From contig JAAVAG010000079.1 in assembly GCA_014804185.1 (NCBI GenBank), forward strand, positions 1 through 13,406: a DNA stretch of 13,406 nucleotides, in the 5' to 3' direction. Shown one piece after another: positions 1 through 7,362 of this stretch (position 1 is its first letter; every line of letters begins with the position of its first letter). The notes under the pieces were generated by a model. That model worked only from the letters and a program-made list of their open reading frames with translations, ran no database searches and was not told where the DNA came from. The DNA is from Lachnospiraceae bacterium. GTDB taxonomy: Bacteria; Bacillota; Clostridia; Lachnospirales; Lachnospiraceae. The translations under genes and the position numbers were made by a program.

Positions 1-390
1 AAGGCTTATCTTGATAAGAGAGCGCAGGAAGATGAACTATTCCGCGCAAAGTACGAAACCACCAGTCGCACCATTGAGGATGTCGTGACCTATATACTCA
101 ATCAGGTAAAGGCATCAGGATGTTGCGGTTTTTCCGATGATGAAATCTACTCTATGGCAGTACACGTCATTGATGAGCCGAGCATTGAAATTGGCAAGCC
201 TACCAACTGCAATGTTGTGGTAAATCATCAAGTTGAACTCACCGAGGAGGAAAAAGCGGAGCAAAAGGCTCTCGCGCTCAAACGCTTCCAAGATGAAGAA
301 CTCAGAAAGTTGCAGACACGCAACTCTAAACCGAAAGTGGTAAAGTCACAAGCGACCAAGCAACCCGAACTCTCACTCTTTGACTTCTGA
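1..390 (+). CDS. PcfK-like protein, 3' part (start outside window)
   Basis: The reading frame is open from base 1, so the gene is truncated by the window edge; a GTG at 85 is internal, because the residues encoded before it (including QEDELF and TIEDVVTYIL) continue the family pattern. Seen: a short, charged, mostly helical protein containing GCCGFSDDEIYSMAVHVID, then VVVNHQVELTEEEKAEQKAL, a Lys-rich stretch and the terminal motif LSLFDF. This order matches my recollection of the PcfK-like family, encoded beside PcfJ in Bacteroidetes conjugative elements and in enterococcal pCF10-type plasmids. Its biochemical role is not established; it is taken to be an accessory of conjugation. It ends five bases before the pcfJ-like ATG, so the two are almost certainly co-transcribed. 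Confidence 0.85.
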   Translation, partial: KAYLDKRAQEDELFRAKYETTSRTIEDVVTYILNQVKASGCCGFSDDEIYSMAVHVIDEPSIEIGKPTNCNVVVNHQVELTEEEKAEQKALALKRFQDEELRKLQTRNSKPKVVKSQATKQPELSLFDF

Positions 391-395
391 TACCG

Positions 396-1670
396 ATGAA
401 AGCGAAAACTAAATTCGAGAAACAGGTGTCAGCCTCAAATGAGAGGCTGACTGCCATTTCCCCCAAAGCCGTAGAGTGGGGAGTGAAACATCTTTTCAAG
501 CATCCGGCATTCAGAGTGCCGAGCGGAGCGACCACCTGCGGAGATTGCGGTCATAAGTTCAGACACGAGGGAAAGGGTATGTATGTAGTTTGCCCTCATT
601 GCGGTCATCGTCTTGAAATCAAGGACACACTCAAACGCTCACATAAGGATAGCACATATTTAGCCGTGCTTGACACCATTGACGGCTTGCAGGTGGAAAG
701 GGTGTTTTTATTGTCGGTATATTTCAAGAAAGGTCAGCCGATTGACGTATGCCACAACGAGGTGTGCCGTCTATGGCTCAACGCCATAGGACAGACCGCA
801 GTGACCTCAAAGGCTCGCACTATCGGCTATTATAGAGATTGTTTCAATTGGAGTTCAAAGATTGAATTGAGGAATATGTCGGACGTTCACCAAATCATAG
901 CCGACACGTGGCACTATCCTATATACAAGGTTATTCCGGAACTCAGACGCAACGGAATGAAAGGCGCATTGCCGGATTGCCATATCTTTGAACTGATGAA
1001 GTCTCTACTGGCTGACGCTCGGATTGAAACACTGATGAAAGCCAGGAATTTCAAGGCGGTCAAGTATTTTATTAACAATAAGTCTATGCTTGACAAGTGC
1101 TGGAACTCCCACAAAGTAGCAATGCGTCACGGCTACCGTATTGATAATTACGGAACGTGGTGCGACCTAATCACACTTCTTGAAAAGTCAGGACGTGACA
1201 CACGTTGCACCAAATATATCTGCCCGACCAACCTTAAAGCCGAACACGATTATTGGCTCAACAAGTCAGTAACCGCACAGGAGAAACGCAGAAAAGCCGA
1301 GGAACTTATCAAGGCTAAGGAGGACGAGGATACATTCTACAAATCCAAATCCTGCTACTTCGGCATCATCATCAAGGACAATGACATTGAGGTTTCAGTG
1401 CTTGACAGCATCGAGGCATATCAAGCCGAGGGGGATGCGATGCACCATTGCGTATTTAAGTGCAGTTATTACAATCGCGAGAACTCAATCATACTGTCGG
1501 CACACGATAAGGACGGCAACCGCATAGAGACCGTCGAGTTTTCCCTTACAGAGAACAAGGTAGTTCAGAGCCGTGGAGTCTGCAACTCAAACACAGAGTA
1601 TCACGACCGCATCATAAATCTTGTAAATGCCAACGCCCACCGCTTCATCAAAGCGAGGGCAACCGCATAG
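396..1670 (+). CDS. PcfJ-like protein of a conjugative element
   Basis: A 424-residue protein starting five bases after the pcfK-like stop. Seen: a zinc-ribbon near the N-terminus (Cys48-x2-Cys51 and Cys66-x2-Cys69, the latter in CPHCGHRLE), a long helical middle, and a C-terminal region with the family signature AEGDAMHHCVFKCSYY followed by SIILSAHDKDGNRIETVEFS and a terminal region with CNSNTEYHDRIINLV. The PcfJ family accompanies relaxase and coupling-protein genes on Gram-positive plasmids and Bacteroidetes integrative elements; the zinc-ribbon suggests nucleic-acid or partner binding, but no activity is proven. The gene looks intact and has codon use and GC content like the pcfK-like gene. 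It converges on the Nudix gene that follows, and possible terminator hairpins lie just downstream. Confidence 0.85.
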   Translation: MKAKTKFEKQVSASNERLTAISPKAVEWGVKHLFKHPAFRVPSGATTCGDCGHKFRHEGKGMYVVCPHCGHRLEIKDTLKRSHKDSTYLAVLDTIDGLQVERVFLLSVYFKKGQPIDVCHNEVCRLWLNAIGQTAVTSKARTIGYYRDCFNWSSKIELRNMSDVHQIIADTWHYPIYKVIPELRRNGMKGALPDCHIFELMKSLLADARIETLMKARNFKAVKYFINNKSMLDKCWNSHKVAMRHGYRIDNYGTWCDLITLLEKSGRDTRCTKYICPTNLKAEHDYWLNKSVTAQEKRRKAEELIKAKEDEDTFYKSKSCYFGIIIKDNDIEVSVLDSIEAYQAEGDAMHHCVFKCSYYNRENSIILSAHDKDGNRIETVEFSLTENKVVQSRGVCNSNTEYHDRIINLVNANAHRFIKARATA

Positions 1671-1687
1671 TTCAGAAATGTTTGAAT

Positions 1688-1720
1688 AACCGCTCTGCCC
1701 GTGACGGGTCAGGCGGTTTT
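1688..1720 (+). terminator. Possible terminator after pcfJ-like gene
   Basis: Beginning 18 bases after the pcfJ-like stop, AACCGC (1688-1693) pairs with GCGGTT (1713-1718), CTG (1695-1697) with CAG (1710-1712) and CCCG (1698-1701) with CGGG (1705-1708), leaving a TGA loop and two single-base bulges. The tail is only TTTT before GCC, so intrinsic termination would be weak. The position fits the end of the pcfK-pcfJ transcript. Confidence 0.45.
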
Positions 1721-1747
1721 GCCTCGCGCACTCAGCAAAACCGCCTG
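1710..1747. repeat. Perfect 13-bp inverted repeat between converging genes
   Basis: CAGGCGGTTTTGC (1710-1722) and GCAAAACCGCCTG (1735-1747) are perfect inverted repeats around a 12-base spacer. There is no T-tract on either strand after the stem, so it does not look like a classical intrinsic terminator. It shares bases 1710-1718 with the 1688-1720 hairpin, so the two folds cannot form together. It may act as a bidirectional RNA stabiliser or termination aid between the convergent pcfJ-like and Nudix genes; that role is inferred. Confidence 0.5.
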
Positions 1748-1843
1748 TATAGAAAAAGGAGTAAAGTAATAATCTTAAAAATAACTGAATTAATATTACT
1801 ATAAACCCAAGAGTTGATTTTTACCCAAAGAATAGTGAATTTT

Positions 1844-2542
1844 CTAGAACTCTAAACGGAAACCACGATTTTTAAGTTCTGAATATTTGTCAAGATTAAA
1901 CCTGTAAAGATTTGCTTCACGTTTTGGAGTTGGCCACACGGTTTCCTCCAGTTGAGTGAGTATGTCTAAGTGAAACATCTTTTTGGCAAAGTTGCGCCTA
2001 TCAAAATGTATTCCCAGTATTGCTTCATAAAGGGATTGTAATTCTTTCAGGGTGAACTTCTCAGGAAGTAATTCGTAACCTATGGGGTGAAAATGAATAC
2101 GTTCACGAAGACGAGTCAGTGCATCACGTAATATCACATCGTGATCAAACGCTAAATGAGGGATTTTATCCAATGGAAACCATTTAGCATCCTTTGCGTC
2201 ATCACCTCCTTTAACTTCTTGTATTTTTACAAGCGCAAGATAAGCGATAGTAATAACCCTTTCACGTGGGTCGCGGTTCGGTTCAGAATATGTATGAAAC
2301 TGTTCAATATATCCGGGAGTGAGTTGGGTCTCTTCGCGCAACTCTCTTAATGCTCCGTCTTCTGAACTTTCGTCCATCCTAACAAACCCTCCGGGGAAAG
2401 CCCACCAACCAAGATAAGGCTCTCCACCGCGTTTGACAAGTAAAACATTTAATTGCGTTCCGTCAAAACCAAATATGACGCAGTCGGTAGTGACTGCTGG
2501 ATGAGGGTATTTATAACAATATGTATTGTCGATATTCTCCAT
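1844..2542 (-). CDS. Nudix hydrolase with NrtR/AraR-type C-terminal HTH
   Basis: A 232-residue protein with an N-terminal Nudix fold and a C-terminal winged-helix of the NrtR family. Seen: Nudix box from Gly52 to Leu74 (G-x5-E58-x7-R66-E67-L-R-E70-E71-T-Q73-L) with the catalytic RExxEE glutamates intact; the usual Gly of the box is Gln73. Upstream are TTDCVIFGFDG and LLVKRGGEPYLGWWAFPGGF, typical of ADP-ribose-type Nudix domains. From about residue 150, GYELLPEKFTLKELQSLYEA and FDRRNFAKKM lead into the winged helix ending in LYRFN. Known: this architecture includes NrtR (NAD control, senses ADP-ribose) and Bacteroides sugar regulators such as AraR, whose Nudix box is degraded. The intact box means this one could be an enzyme, a regulator, or both. 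Its own promoter candidate lies just upstream, so it is probably monocistronic. Neighbouring genes do not reveal a sugar regulon. Confidence 0.85.
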   Translation of the reverse strand: MENIDNTYCYKYPHPAVTTDCVIFGFDGTQLNVLLVKRGGEPYLGWWAFPGGFVRMDESSEDGALRELREETQLTPGYIEQFHTYSEPNRDPRERVITIAYLALVKIQEVKGGDDAKDAKWFPLDKIPHLAFDHDVILRDALTRLRERIHFHPIGYELLPEKFTLKELQSLYEAILGIHFDRRNFAKKMFHLDILTQLEETVWPTPKREANLYRFNLDKYSELKNRGFRLEF

Positions 2543-2571
2543 AAAATAATTCTTGCGTTAGAAGTACACCA

Positions 2572-2579
2572 CAAAATTA
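2572..2579 (-). promoter_or_regulatory. Candidate Bacteroides -7 promoter element for the Nudix gene
   Basis: On the - strand the bases read TAATTTTG, an exact match to the Bacteroidetes -7 consensus TAnnTTTG, ending 30 bases before the Nudix ATG. No TTTG -33 element sits at the usual spacing; the nearest one is about 35 bases upstream, so the match is partial. The implied leader is about 25 bases. Confidence 0.4.
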
Positions 2580-2626
2580 CGAATATTATTTTATTGTCCC
2601 TTGAAAATAGGAATCAAATTTTTGTT

Positions 2627-2701
2627 TTACTTTACCTGTAGAACTACGAAATTTGATGCGTATGGTAACGCCGTAGAGTATAGATATTTGGGTGATTTAT
2701 T
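2627..2701 (-). pseudogene. Orphan C-terminal fragment of a SanA/glycosidase paralogue
   Basis: This short - strand frame encodes NKSPKYLYSTALPYASNF plus VVLQVK and a TAA stop. It matches the last 24 residues of the 441-residue SanA/glycosidase protein (DKSPKYLHSTSLPYASNF plus ITINIK, then stop) at 16 of 24 positions, 15 of the first 18. At DNA level 2651-2700 agrees with 6061-6110 at 42 of 50 bases without gaps, with 19 identical bases at 2682-2700 and 6092-6110. Homology stops abruptly above about 2701, inside the end of the large repeat-protein gene. It has no start codon of its own, so it is a relic of a second copy of that gene, or a displaced original 3' end left when the two intervening genes arrived. 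Confidence 0.85.
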
Positions 2702-5012
2702 TGTATTGTAAGGCATAGTCATAGTAGTTATCACAACGAGAGCGAATATGCGCAGCAGCTTTAGTGTTTGGGTATCGTTTCATCAGAGTTGCATAATTCA
2801 TCATTTCGAGTTGAACCAGTGCTGCTTTCTCCGAGTCTGTGAACTCAGCGATAGCTTCTTCCATTAAAGCATCTACTTTCTTATATGCTTGTTGTGCATA
2901 GCTGTTATCATTGAATCCGTACCTGTCGGATGATGTATGCCATTCCCAATTATTACTATCCTTATCAGTGGTTAATTCCATATTATAACCATATGTCGTG
3001 AGATACCAACATTTGCCAAAGGAATTACGCAAACCTATTGCATAGCGGATTTTTGATTCTGCTTTTCGATTCGGCTCGGCATCCGAATTTATCATTTTGT
3101 CTAATCGAGCCATTTCTTGAGCAAATCTTAGCTTGTAATCATTTGAATCGGAAATAAAATGTTTTTTGTCAGACTGAAAGCGGAATGGATCGAGTTTGAA
3201 ATATCCTTCTTTAGTGATATTCATACGTTGCTGATAATCTGATGATACTTTAGATAGCCAATCAGTAGCTTTCTCATAGTTCATTTCTCGTAGATAAAGG
3301 GTGCCTACAATATCATATATGTAGTCGGTATCTACATAACTGCGTTCATTCAAAAACTTATCTAATTCGGATGCCGGATTTTTAATTCTCTGTGCATATT
3401 TTGCTGCATCATCAGCATTTGAATTATAGACAAATTCAAAAAACTGATTTTGGTAATCAAAATAGTTGCGTCCCGACCAACTTTTTCGATACTCATCGAA
3501 TGGAAGGATTACGTCATATGAATCCTTATCATCAGGATCATCGTAGCCGTAATGATATGCTTTGTACAATGGCGCAAGCTGATAAATACGATTTGATGCG
3601 TAATTTGCCAACTGTATAGCCAAGGTGTGGTTACCGGCTTGTTTCATTTTAGGACACACCACCCCTAAAAGGACTTTTCGTGCCACATCTTGCCAATAGC
3701 ATACTCTCCAGTTGAGTTTATTATTATATTGCCAATCATTATCAGGATTAAGTTTGACATCTATCTTCATCTGTTCATCCAGCCATATCAATTCTCGCTG
3801 AAGTTTGTTCAGATATGTGCCGCTATTGCTTGCTTGTTGTGCATTAAGCAAGAATCGGAAAGCCTTGATAGACTCTTTAATAAAAGGCGTAGCTTCGGAG
3901 TGTTCAGCACGATTCAGATAGGACAATCCCTTATTCAAATCCCCATCGAGGAAATAGAGATAACTCAGTGCATAGTTCCACATACCTTTCTGGTGACAAT
4001 TGTTTGACCTGGATGCTTCTTGTGCAAATCGTTTAAGTTCGTCATAAAAGGCTTGTTCTGCATCAGCAATCAAGGAATCGCCTTTCCAATATGTCTTTAC
4101 CAACACAGGGTCATGAAATCCACGATCTTTCCAGTCTTCATAATTATCGACGAAAGATTCTCGGTTTCGTACATACTCCTGTAACTTGAAACTCAACAGT
4201 GGAGAATTTGGGAAGCGATTGTAAATATATTCCAATTCCTTAACCCTCTCATCAGTGTAATTTGAGCTGGACTCAACACCATTCCATGCCTTCAAACTAA
4301 TCAATGAACCAATATCCTGACTTTGAGTAAAGAGTTCAATCGCTTTATCACGATTGCCAAGCCGGGAGTATGCACCACCCACATAGCTTGCACTCATATC
4401 AGTAACGATATTTTGTGGAAACTTACTAACCCGGTTTTCCCAAAGGTTGATACAACTTTTGTAATCTCCAACAGAAAAATAAAGTCTTATCAATTGTAAG
4501 GAATAGCGCGAGGCGTGACGAGTACCGTTGTAATCCTGACAGATTTCCTTCAGTTCAGTCAACCGCGAGTGTTCGTCATCTCCATCATAAGAATAATACC
4601 AAGGATTATTCATATACGCGCGTATTTCTTCAATCTCTTTTGCTATACGGATATATTCCAAGTCCTCACGATGATTCGGGTTTGAGAGCCATTTGGCAAA
4701 CTTATTATTAGAAAGACTACCGCTTGACAAATCATTTATGTCAGAGAGTCGGGCATCATATATTACCTTCTCAATATCACTAATTGGAATTGATGGGGAG
4801 GTAATGCTCTGCCAAAGGATACAATTCTGTTCCTTCTCATAATCTTGAAAACGGCAACCATCCTGCCATTGGCGCTCCAGCTCCGGAGAACAGCTTCGGA
4901 ACATCAATATATAGTTAGGATCAGCGGGATAATATGGACCACAAGCATCTGTGCGTCCCCCTCCCATGAGAATCAAAACGCTAATTACGAGAATATATTT
5001 TAGAGATTTCAT
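2697..5012 (-). CDS. Large exported helical-repeat protein, mature end CGPYYP
   Basis: A 771-residue protein counted from the ATG at 5012. An ATG at 5045 would add 11 residues, but the inner Met begins a textbook signal peptide (MKSLKY, then a hydrophobic run ILVISVLILMGGG) ending at TDAC, so the inner start is preferred. After cleavage the protein begins CGPYYPADPN; the Cys follows Asp-Ala and lacks a good lipobox, so SPI cleavage or an atypical lipoprotein are both possible. The body is mostly helical with TPR-like units (for example around YFSVGDYKSCINLWENRV and SRLGNRDKAIELFTQS) and many Tyr/Asn/Asp residues. I have seen similar exported Bacteroidetes proteins of this size, function unknown. 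The start overlaps the lipoprotein gene by 32 bases, implying coupled translation. The stop codon lies inside the repeated 50-bp segment shared with 6061-6110, so its present C-terminus may not be the ancestral one. Confidence 0.7.
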   Translation of the reverse strand: MKSLKYILVISVLILMGGGRTDACGPYYPADPNYILMFRSCSPELERQWQDGCRFQDYEKEQNCILWQSITSPSIPISDIEKVIYDARLSDINDLSSGSLSNNKFAKWLSNPNHREDLEYIRIAKEIEEIRAYMNNPWYYSYDGDDEHSRLTELKEICQDYNGTRHASRYSLQLIRLYFSVGDYKSCINLWENRVSKFPQNIVTDMSASYVGGAYSRLGNRDKAIELFTQSQDIGSLISLKAWNGVESSSNYTDERVKELEYIYNRFPNSPLLSFKLQEYVRNRESFVDNYEDWKDRGFHDPVLVKTYWKGDSLIADAEQAFYDELKRFAQEASRSNNCHQKGMWNYALSYLYFLDGDLNKGLSYLNRAEHSEATPFIKESIKAFRFLLNAQQASNSGTYLNKLQRELIWLDEQMKIDVKLNPDNDWQYNNKLNWRVCYWQDVARKVLLGVVCPKMKQAGNHTLAIQLANYASNRIYQLAPLYKAYHYGYDDPDDKDSYDVILPFDEYRKSWSGRNYFDYQNQFFEFVYNSNADDAAKYAQRIKNPASELDKFLNERSYVDTDYIYDIVGTLYLREMNYEKATDWLSKVSSDYQQRMNITKEGYFKLDPFRFQSDKKHFISDSNDYKLRFAQEMARLDKMINSDAEPNRKAESKIRYAIGLRNSFGKCWYLTTYGYNMELTTDKDSNNWEWHTSSDRYGFNDNSYAQQAYKKVDALMEEAIAEFTDSEKAALVQLEMMNYATLMKRYPNTKAAAHIRSRCDNYYDYALQYK

Positions 5013-6036
5013 TGTCGGAATAATGTGAAAGTTGAGACTCGTCAAGATGATATAGGATATTGTTGTGCAGTTTACCTTTTAATTGGCCGTCAATTAGTTT
5101 CTTTATTTCAAGTATCTCCTTGGAGGAAGGTCTTTCAACTCGAATTCGATAATTCTTATAAACCTTGTCAGATCCGGTCCCATCTTCGGAAAAGTCAACA
5201 TCTGAAGTGGCTTCATATAGATTGGAGGCTATTTTAGTCAGATTTGGATAGTTCGAAAAATCAGTTCGTCTCGAAATTTTATAGAAATAGTATTTTTCTT
5301 CTCCGGGATGAAACATTACGCTCCATCCATAGGTAGGATATGCTACATCAAGTGCGAGCGGATAATTTGCCAACCGGGTATCCCTCAGATACGGTTCTAT
5401 ATCCTTTCGCGAGAATATTGAATTGTCGCTTGTCATTTCCATCAGGTTGCCGGTATTATACACCATAAGAACGCCCTTATCAACCGGAGGTGGTGTTTGT
5501 GTAAGTTGATGCAATCGAATTGTGCTACTTAGAGTCTGAGTGGAATCCATATATTCTTTCATTGCCTCACAAAGTCGAAAGAACGGTTCGCGCGTTCCTT
5601 TTGTCCAATCGCAGTCGAGCTGTATCTCTTTGATGTTGATGTTATTCTTCTTACAGATAGCACTAACTCGTTTGTATATCTTTTCTGCATATTCCGCTTC
5701 CTTAGTTTGCATCTTTTCCATAGCCGAAGTTGTGATATATACTGTCGGGACAACATCTATACCATCTGGTACTGCATCATTGAATCGGATAGTAGCCTCA
5801 GGAGTAACATCCTCGCCATTTTTTGATGGATATGCCCAACCTACATCAAAAAAACGCATATATATTGTTTTGACATCATGCACTTTCAAAAACTCTTTCT
5901 CTTTATCACTGAGCGAAAAAGTTGTGCGCCAATAATAAATGCTGTTTTCCTTATCGCTTTCCAGTGATGTGGAAGCCGTACACGAAAGGAGAGCAATGGA
6001 AATCAACAGACAAATTATCAGATAATATTTCTTCAT
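4981..6036 (-). CDS. Lipoprotein with probable TIM-barrel domain, unknown substrate
   Basis: A 351-residue protein with a clear lipoprotein signal: charged MKKYY, hydrophobic core LIICLLISIAL, lipobox LLSC with Cys19 as the acylated residue, then a Ser/Thr-rich linker. The mature part opens with IYYWRTTFSL and alternates strands and helices: TIYMRFFDVGW, DVVPTVYITTSAM, IKEIQLDCDWT, LSSTIRLHQL, VLMVYNTGNL and LALDVAYPTYGWSVMF. That rhythm, with acidic residues at strand ends (Asp-Cys-Asp-Trp), resembles glycosidase-like TIM barrels such as the DUF3142 group, but I cannot assign a family firmly. The ATG directly abuts the stop codon of the upstream SanA/glycosidase gene (TAAATG), and its 3' end overlaps the repeat-protein gene, so all three are co-translated. 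A role in envelope glycan handling is inferred from these partners only. Confidence 0.7.
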   Translation of the reverse strand: MKKYYLIICLLISIALLSCTASTSLESDKENSIYYWRTTFSLSDKEKEFLKVHDVKTIYMRFFDVGWAYPSKNGEDVTPEATIRFNDAVPDGIDVVPTVYITTSAMEKMQTKEAEYAEKIYKRVSAICKKNNINIKEIQLDCDWTKGTREPFFRLCEAMKEYMDSTQTLSSTIRLHQLTQTPPPVDKGVLMVYNTGNLMEMTSDNSIFSRKDIEPYLRDTRLANYPLALDVAYPTYGWSVMFHPGEEKYYFYKISRRTDFSNYPNLTKIASNLYEATSDVDFSEDGTGSDKVYKNYRIRVERPSSKEILEIKKLIDGQLKGKLHNNILYHLDESQLSHYSDNEISKIYSRN

Positions 6037-7362
6037 TTATTTGATATTGATCGTGATGAAATTGGATGCGTAAGGTAATGATGTCGAGTGAAGATATTTG
6101 GGTGATTTATCTGACGAGTGGACGCGATAGAAGCAATAGTTCCAGCCTTGTCCCATATCGGTATATAAAGCCTCTTTCACTCCCTGAGTGAGCAGTGCGT
6201 CAATAAAATTCCCAAACGTAATAGCACCTTGACTTTCATATAATGCCAACTGATTGTCGGAATTAAGACAGAGGGCGCGGAATACGTTTCTATTTCCAAG
6301 AGGACGTGTTGTCTTAACCGCTTTGCCATCATGGATCATCATCTCTTGCGCGAAACCCATGCCACCTTCTTGTGCAGCACTGTCCAAAGCAGAGGTATAA
6401 TCTTTGTAGTGGAATTGGGGTCCGGAAGTCGAAGACCATGTGAACGCTCCGGTATTACGCTTACAGCGATAACCTTTGAAACGCTTGCCTCCGGCGACGT
6501 GATCTCCAGCCACATTTGTGTGTCCTTTATCAAACTCTGTCCCGGTAAAAGCACCTGCAAAAGCTAATATAATTGAATCATTCTCTGGCGAAGGAATTTC
6601 ACCACAAACCATATCCATTTTCAGCCCGGTCATATCCGGTTCGAGACAGATTAGGTCTCCATACTCCGTTTTGATATGGGAAACAGATATTACGTCTGCA
6701 TCAACATTTGTAAAATCCCGGATAATTGACTCTTTTATATCGGGATGAAGGCCACGAGCCACGTCAACAAATAATTTCACACGGGCTAACACCTCACGAC
6801 CTCGGTTGCGCCACCATGAAGTACGTCGCCCCGGCGTCTTGGCATTGAAGGCGATTGCATCAATGCCGAGATGCTTTGCCTGATACAAGGCTCGTTCATT
6901 ATGATATTCCTGAGAAATAATGGTTATAGAATCCTGACAATACACATCCCGCATTTTTGCAATGGAATTAAGTGTACGCGTACCGTCATAGTCAAGAATA
7001 ATCCGTGTAGAATCGACACCTTGTTTCATCAAGGAATCACGCATAGCCACAGGCTCATCATATCCATTCTCAGTGCTGCGGTAATCTCCGCCACTGACAA
7101 CAAGCCAATCAACTTTACCGGCTTTATATAAATCAACACCGGCTTTAATTCGATGGTCAAAATAATAGTTCCTACGCCCATTCCAAGTTGAAATTGGCGA
7201 CGTTCCCAGAATTAGACCGACTTTTCTATGAGGAACACAATTCACATCATCATAGGTCTTTCCAGAAGCATTCCTTGCAACAATAATATCACACATTGCT
7301 ATGACGGCAATGATTACTACAATTATTGCTATGATCCAAATTACGATTCTACGCCTTTTCAT
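6037..7362 (-). CDS. SanA/ElyC/YdcF-like membrane protein fused to phosphodiester-glycosidase-like domain
   Basis: A 441-residue two-domain protein. Residues 1-5 are MKRRR, followed by one transmembrane helix (about 6-25), so the rest is probably periplasmic. Residues 48-210 match the SanA branch of the DUF218/ElyC-SanA-YdcF family: VGLILGTSP, YYFDHRIKAGVDLYKAGKV, LVVSGG, DEPVAMRDSLMKQGVD, RIILDYDGTRTLNSI and IISQEYHNERALY align well with E. coli SanA. SanA-type proteins affect envelope barrier function and peptidoglycan or lipid-carrier metabolism; the exact reaction is unsettled. Residues about 223-441 look like the phosphodiester glycosidase (NAGPA-like, PF09992) fold: SIILAFAGAFTG, NTGAFTWSS, CLNSDNQLALYESQGAITFG and YTDMGQGWNYCFYR. 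Joining these domains in one chain is unusual to me. The last 24 codons recur at 2627-2701. The stop abuts the next gene's ATG with no spacer. Confidence 0.8.
   Translation of the reverse strand: MKRRRIVIWIIAIIVVIIAVIAMCDIIVARNASGKTYDDVNCVPHRKVGLILGTSPISTWNGRRNYYFDHRIKAGVDLYKAGKVDWLVVSGGDYRSTENGYDEPVAMRDSLMKQGVDSTRIILDYDGTRTLNSIAKMRDVYCQDSITIISQEYHNERALYQAKHLGIDAIAFNAKTPGRRTSWWRNRGREVLARVKLFVDVARGLHPDIKESIIRDFTNVDADVISVSHIKTEYGDLICLEPDMTGLKMDMVCGEIPSPENDSIILAFAGAFTGTEFDKGHTNVAGDHVAGGKRFKGYRCKRNTGAFTWSSTSGPQFHYKDYTSALDSAAQEGGMGFAQEMMIHDGKAVKTTRPLGNRNVFRALCLNSDNQLALYESQGAITFGNFIDALLTQGVKEALYTDMGQGWNYCFYRVHSSDKSPKYLHSTSLPYASNFITINIK

Noticed and set aside
1765..1800. AGTAATA/TATTACT inverted repeat in the Nudix-pcfJ gap
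   Set aside because: Seven AT-only pairs around a 22-base loop in AT-rich sequence are expected by chance; no T-tract or known site is associated.
3690..4007. 105-residue open frame on the + strand
   Set aside because: Antisense shadow of the large exported repeat protein, with composition explained by the reverse complement of that gene.
5013..5045. Upstream ATG (5045) as start of the exported repeat protein
   Set aside because: It would place 11 polar residues before the MKSLKY signal peptide and extend the overlap with the lipoprotein gene; the ATG at 5012 gives a standard signal sequence.
5540..5935. 131-residue open frame on the + strand
   Set aside because: It lies antisense to the lipoprotein gene, which has a clear signal peptide and domain-like pattern; the + strand translation has no recognisable features.
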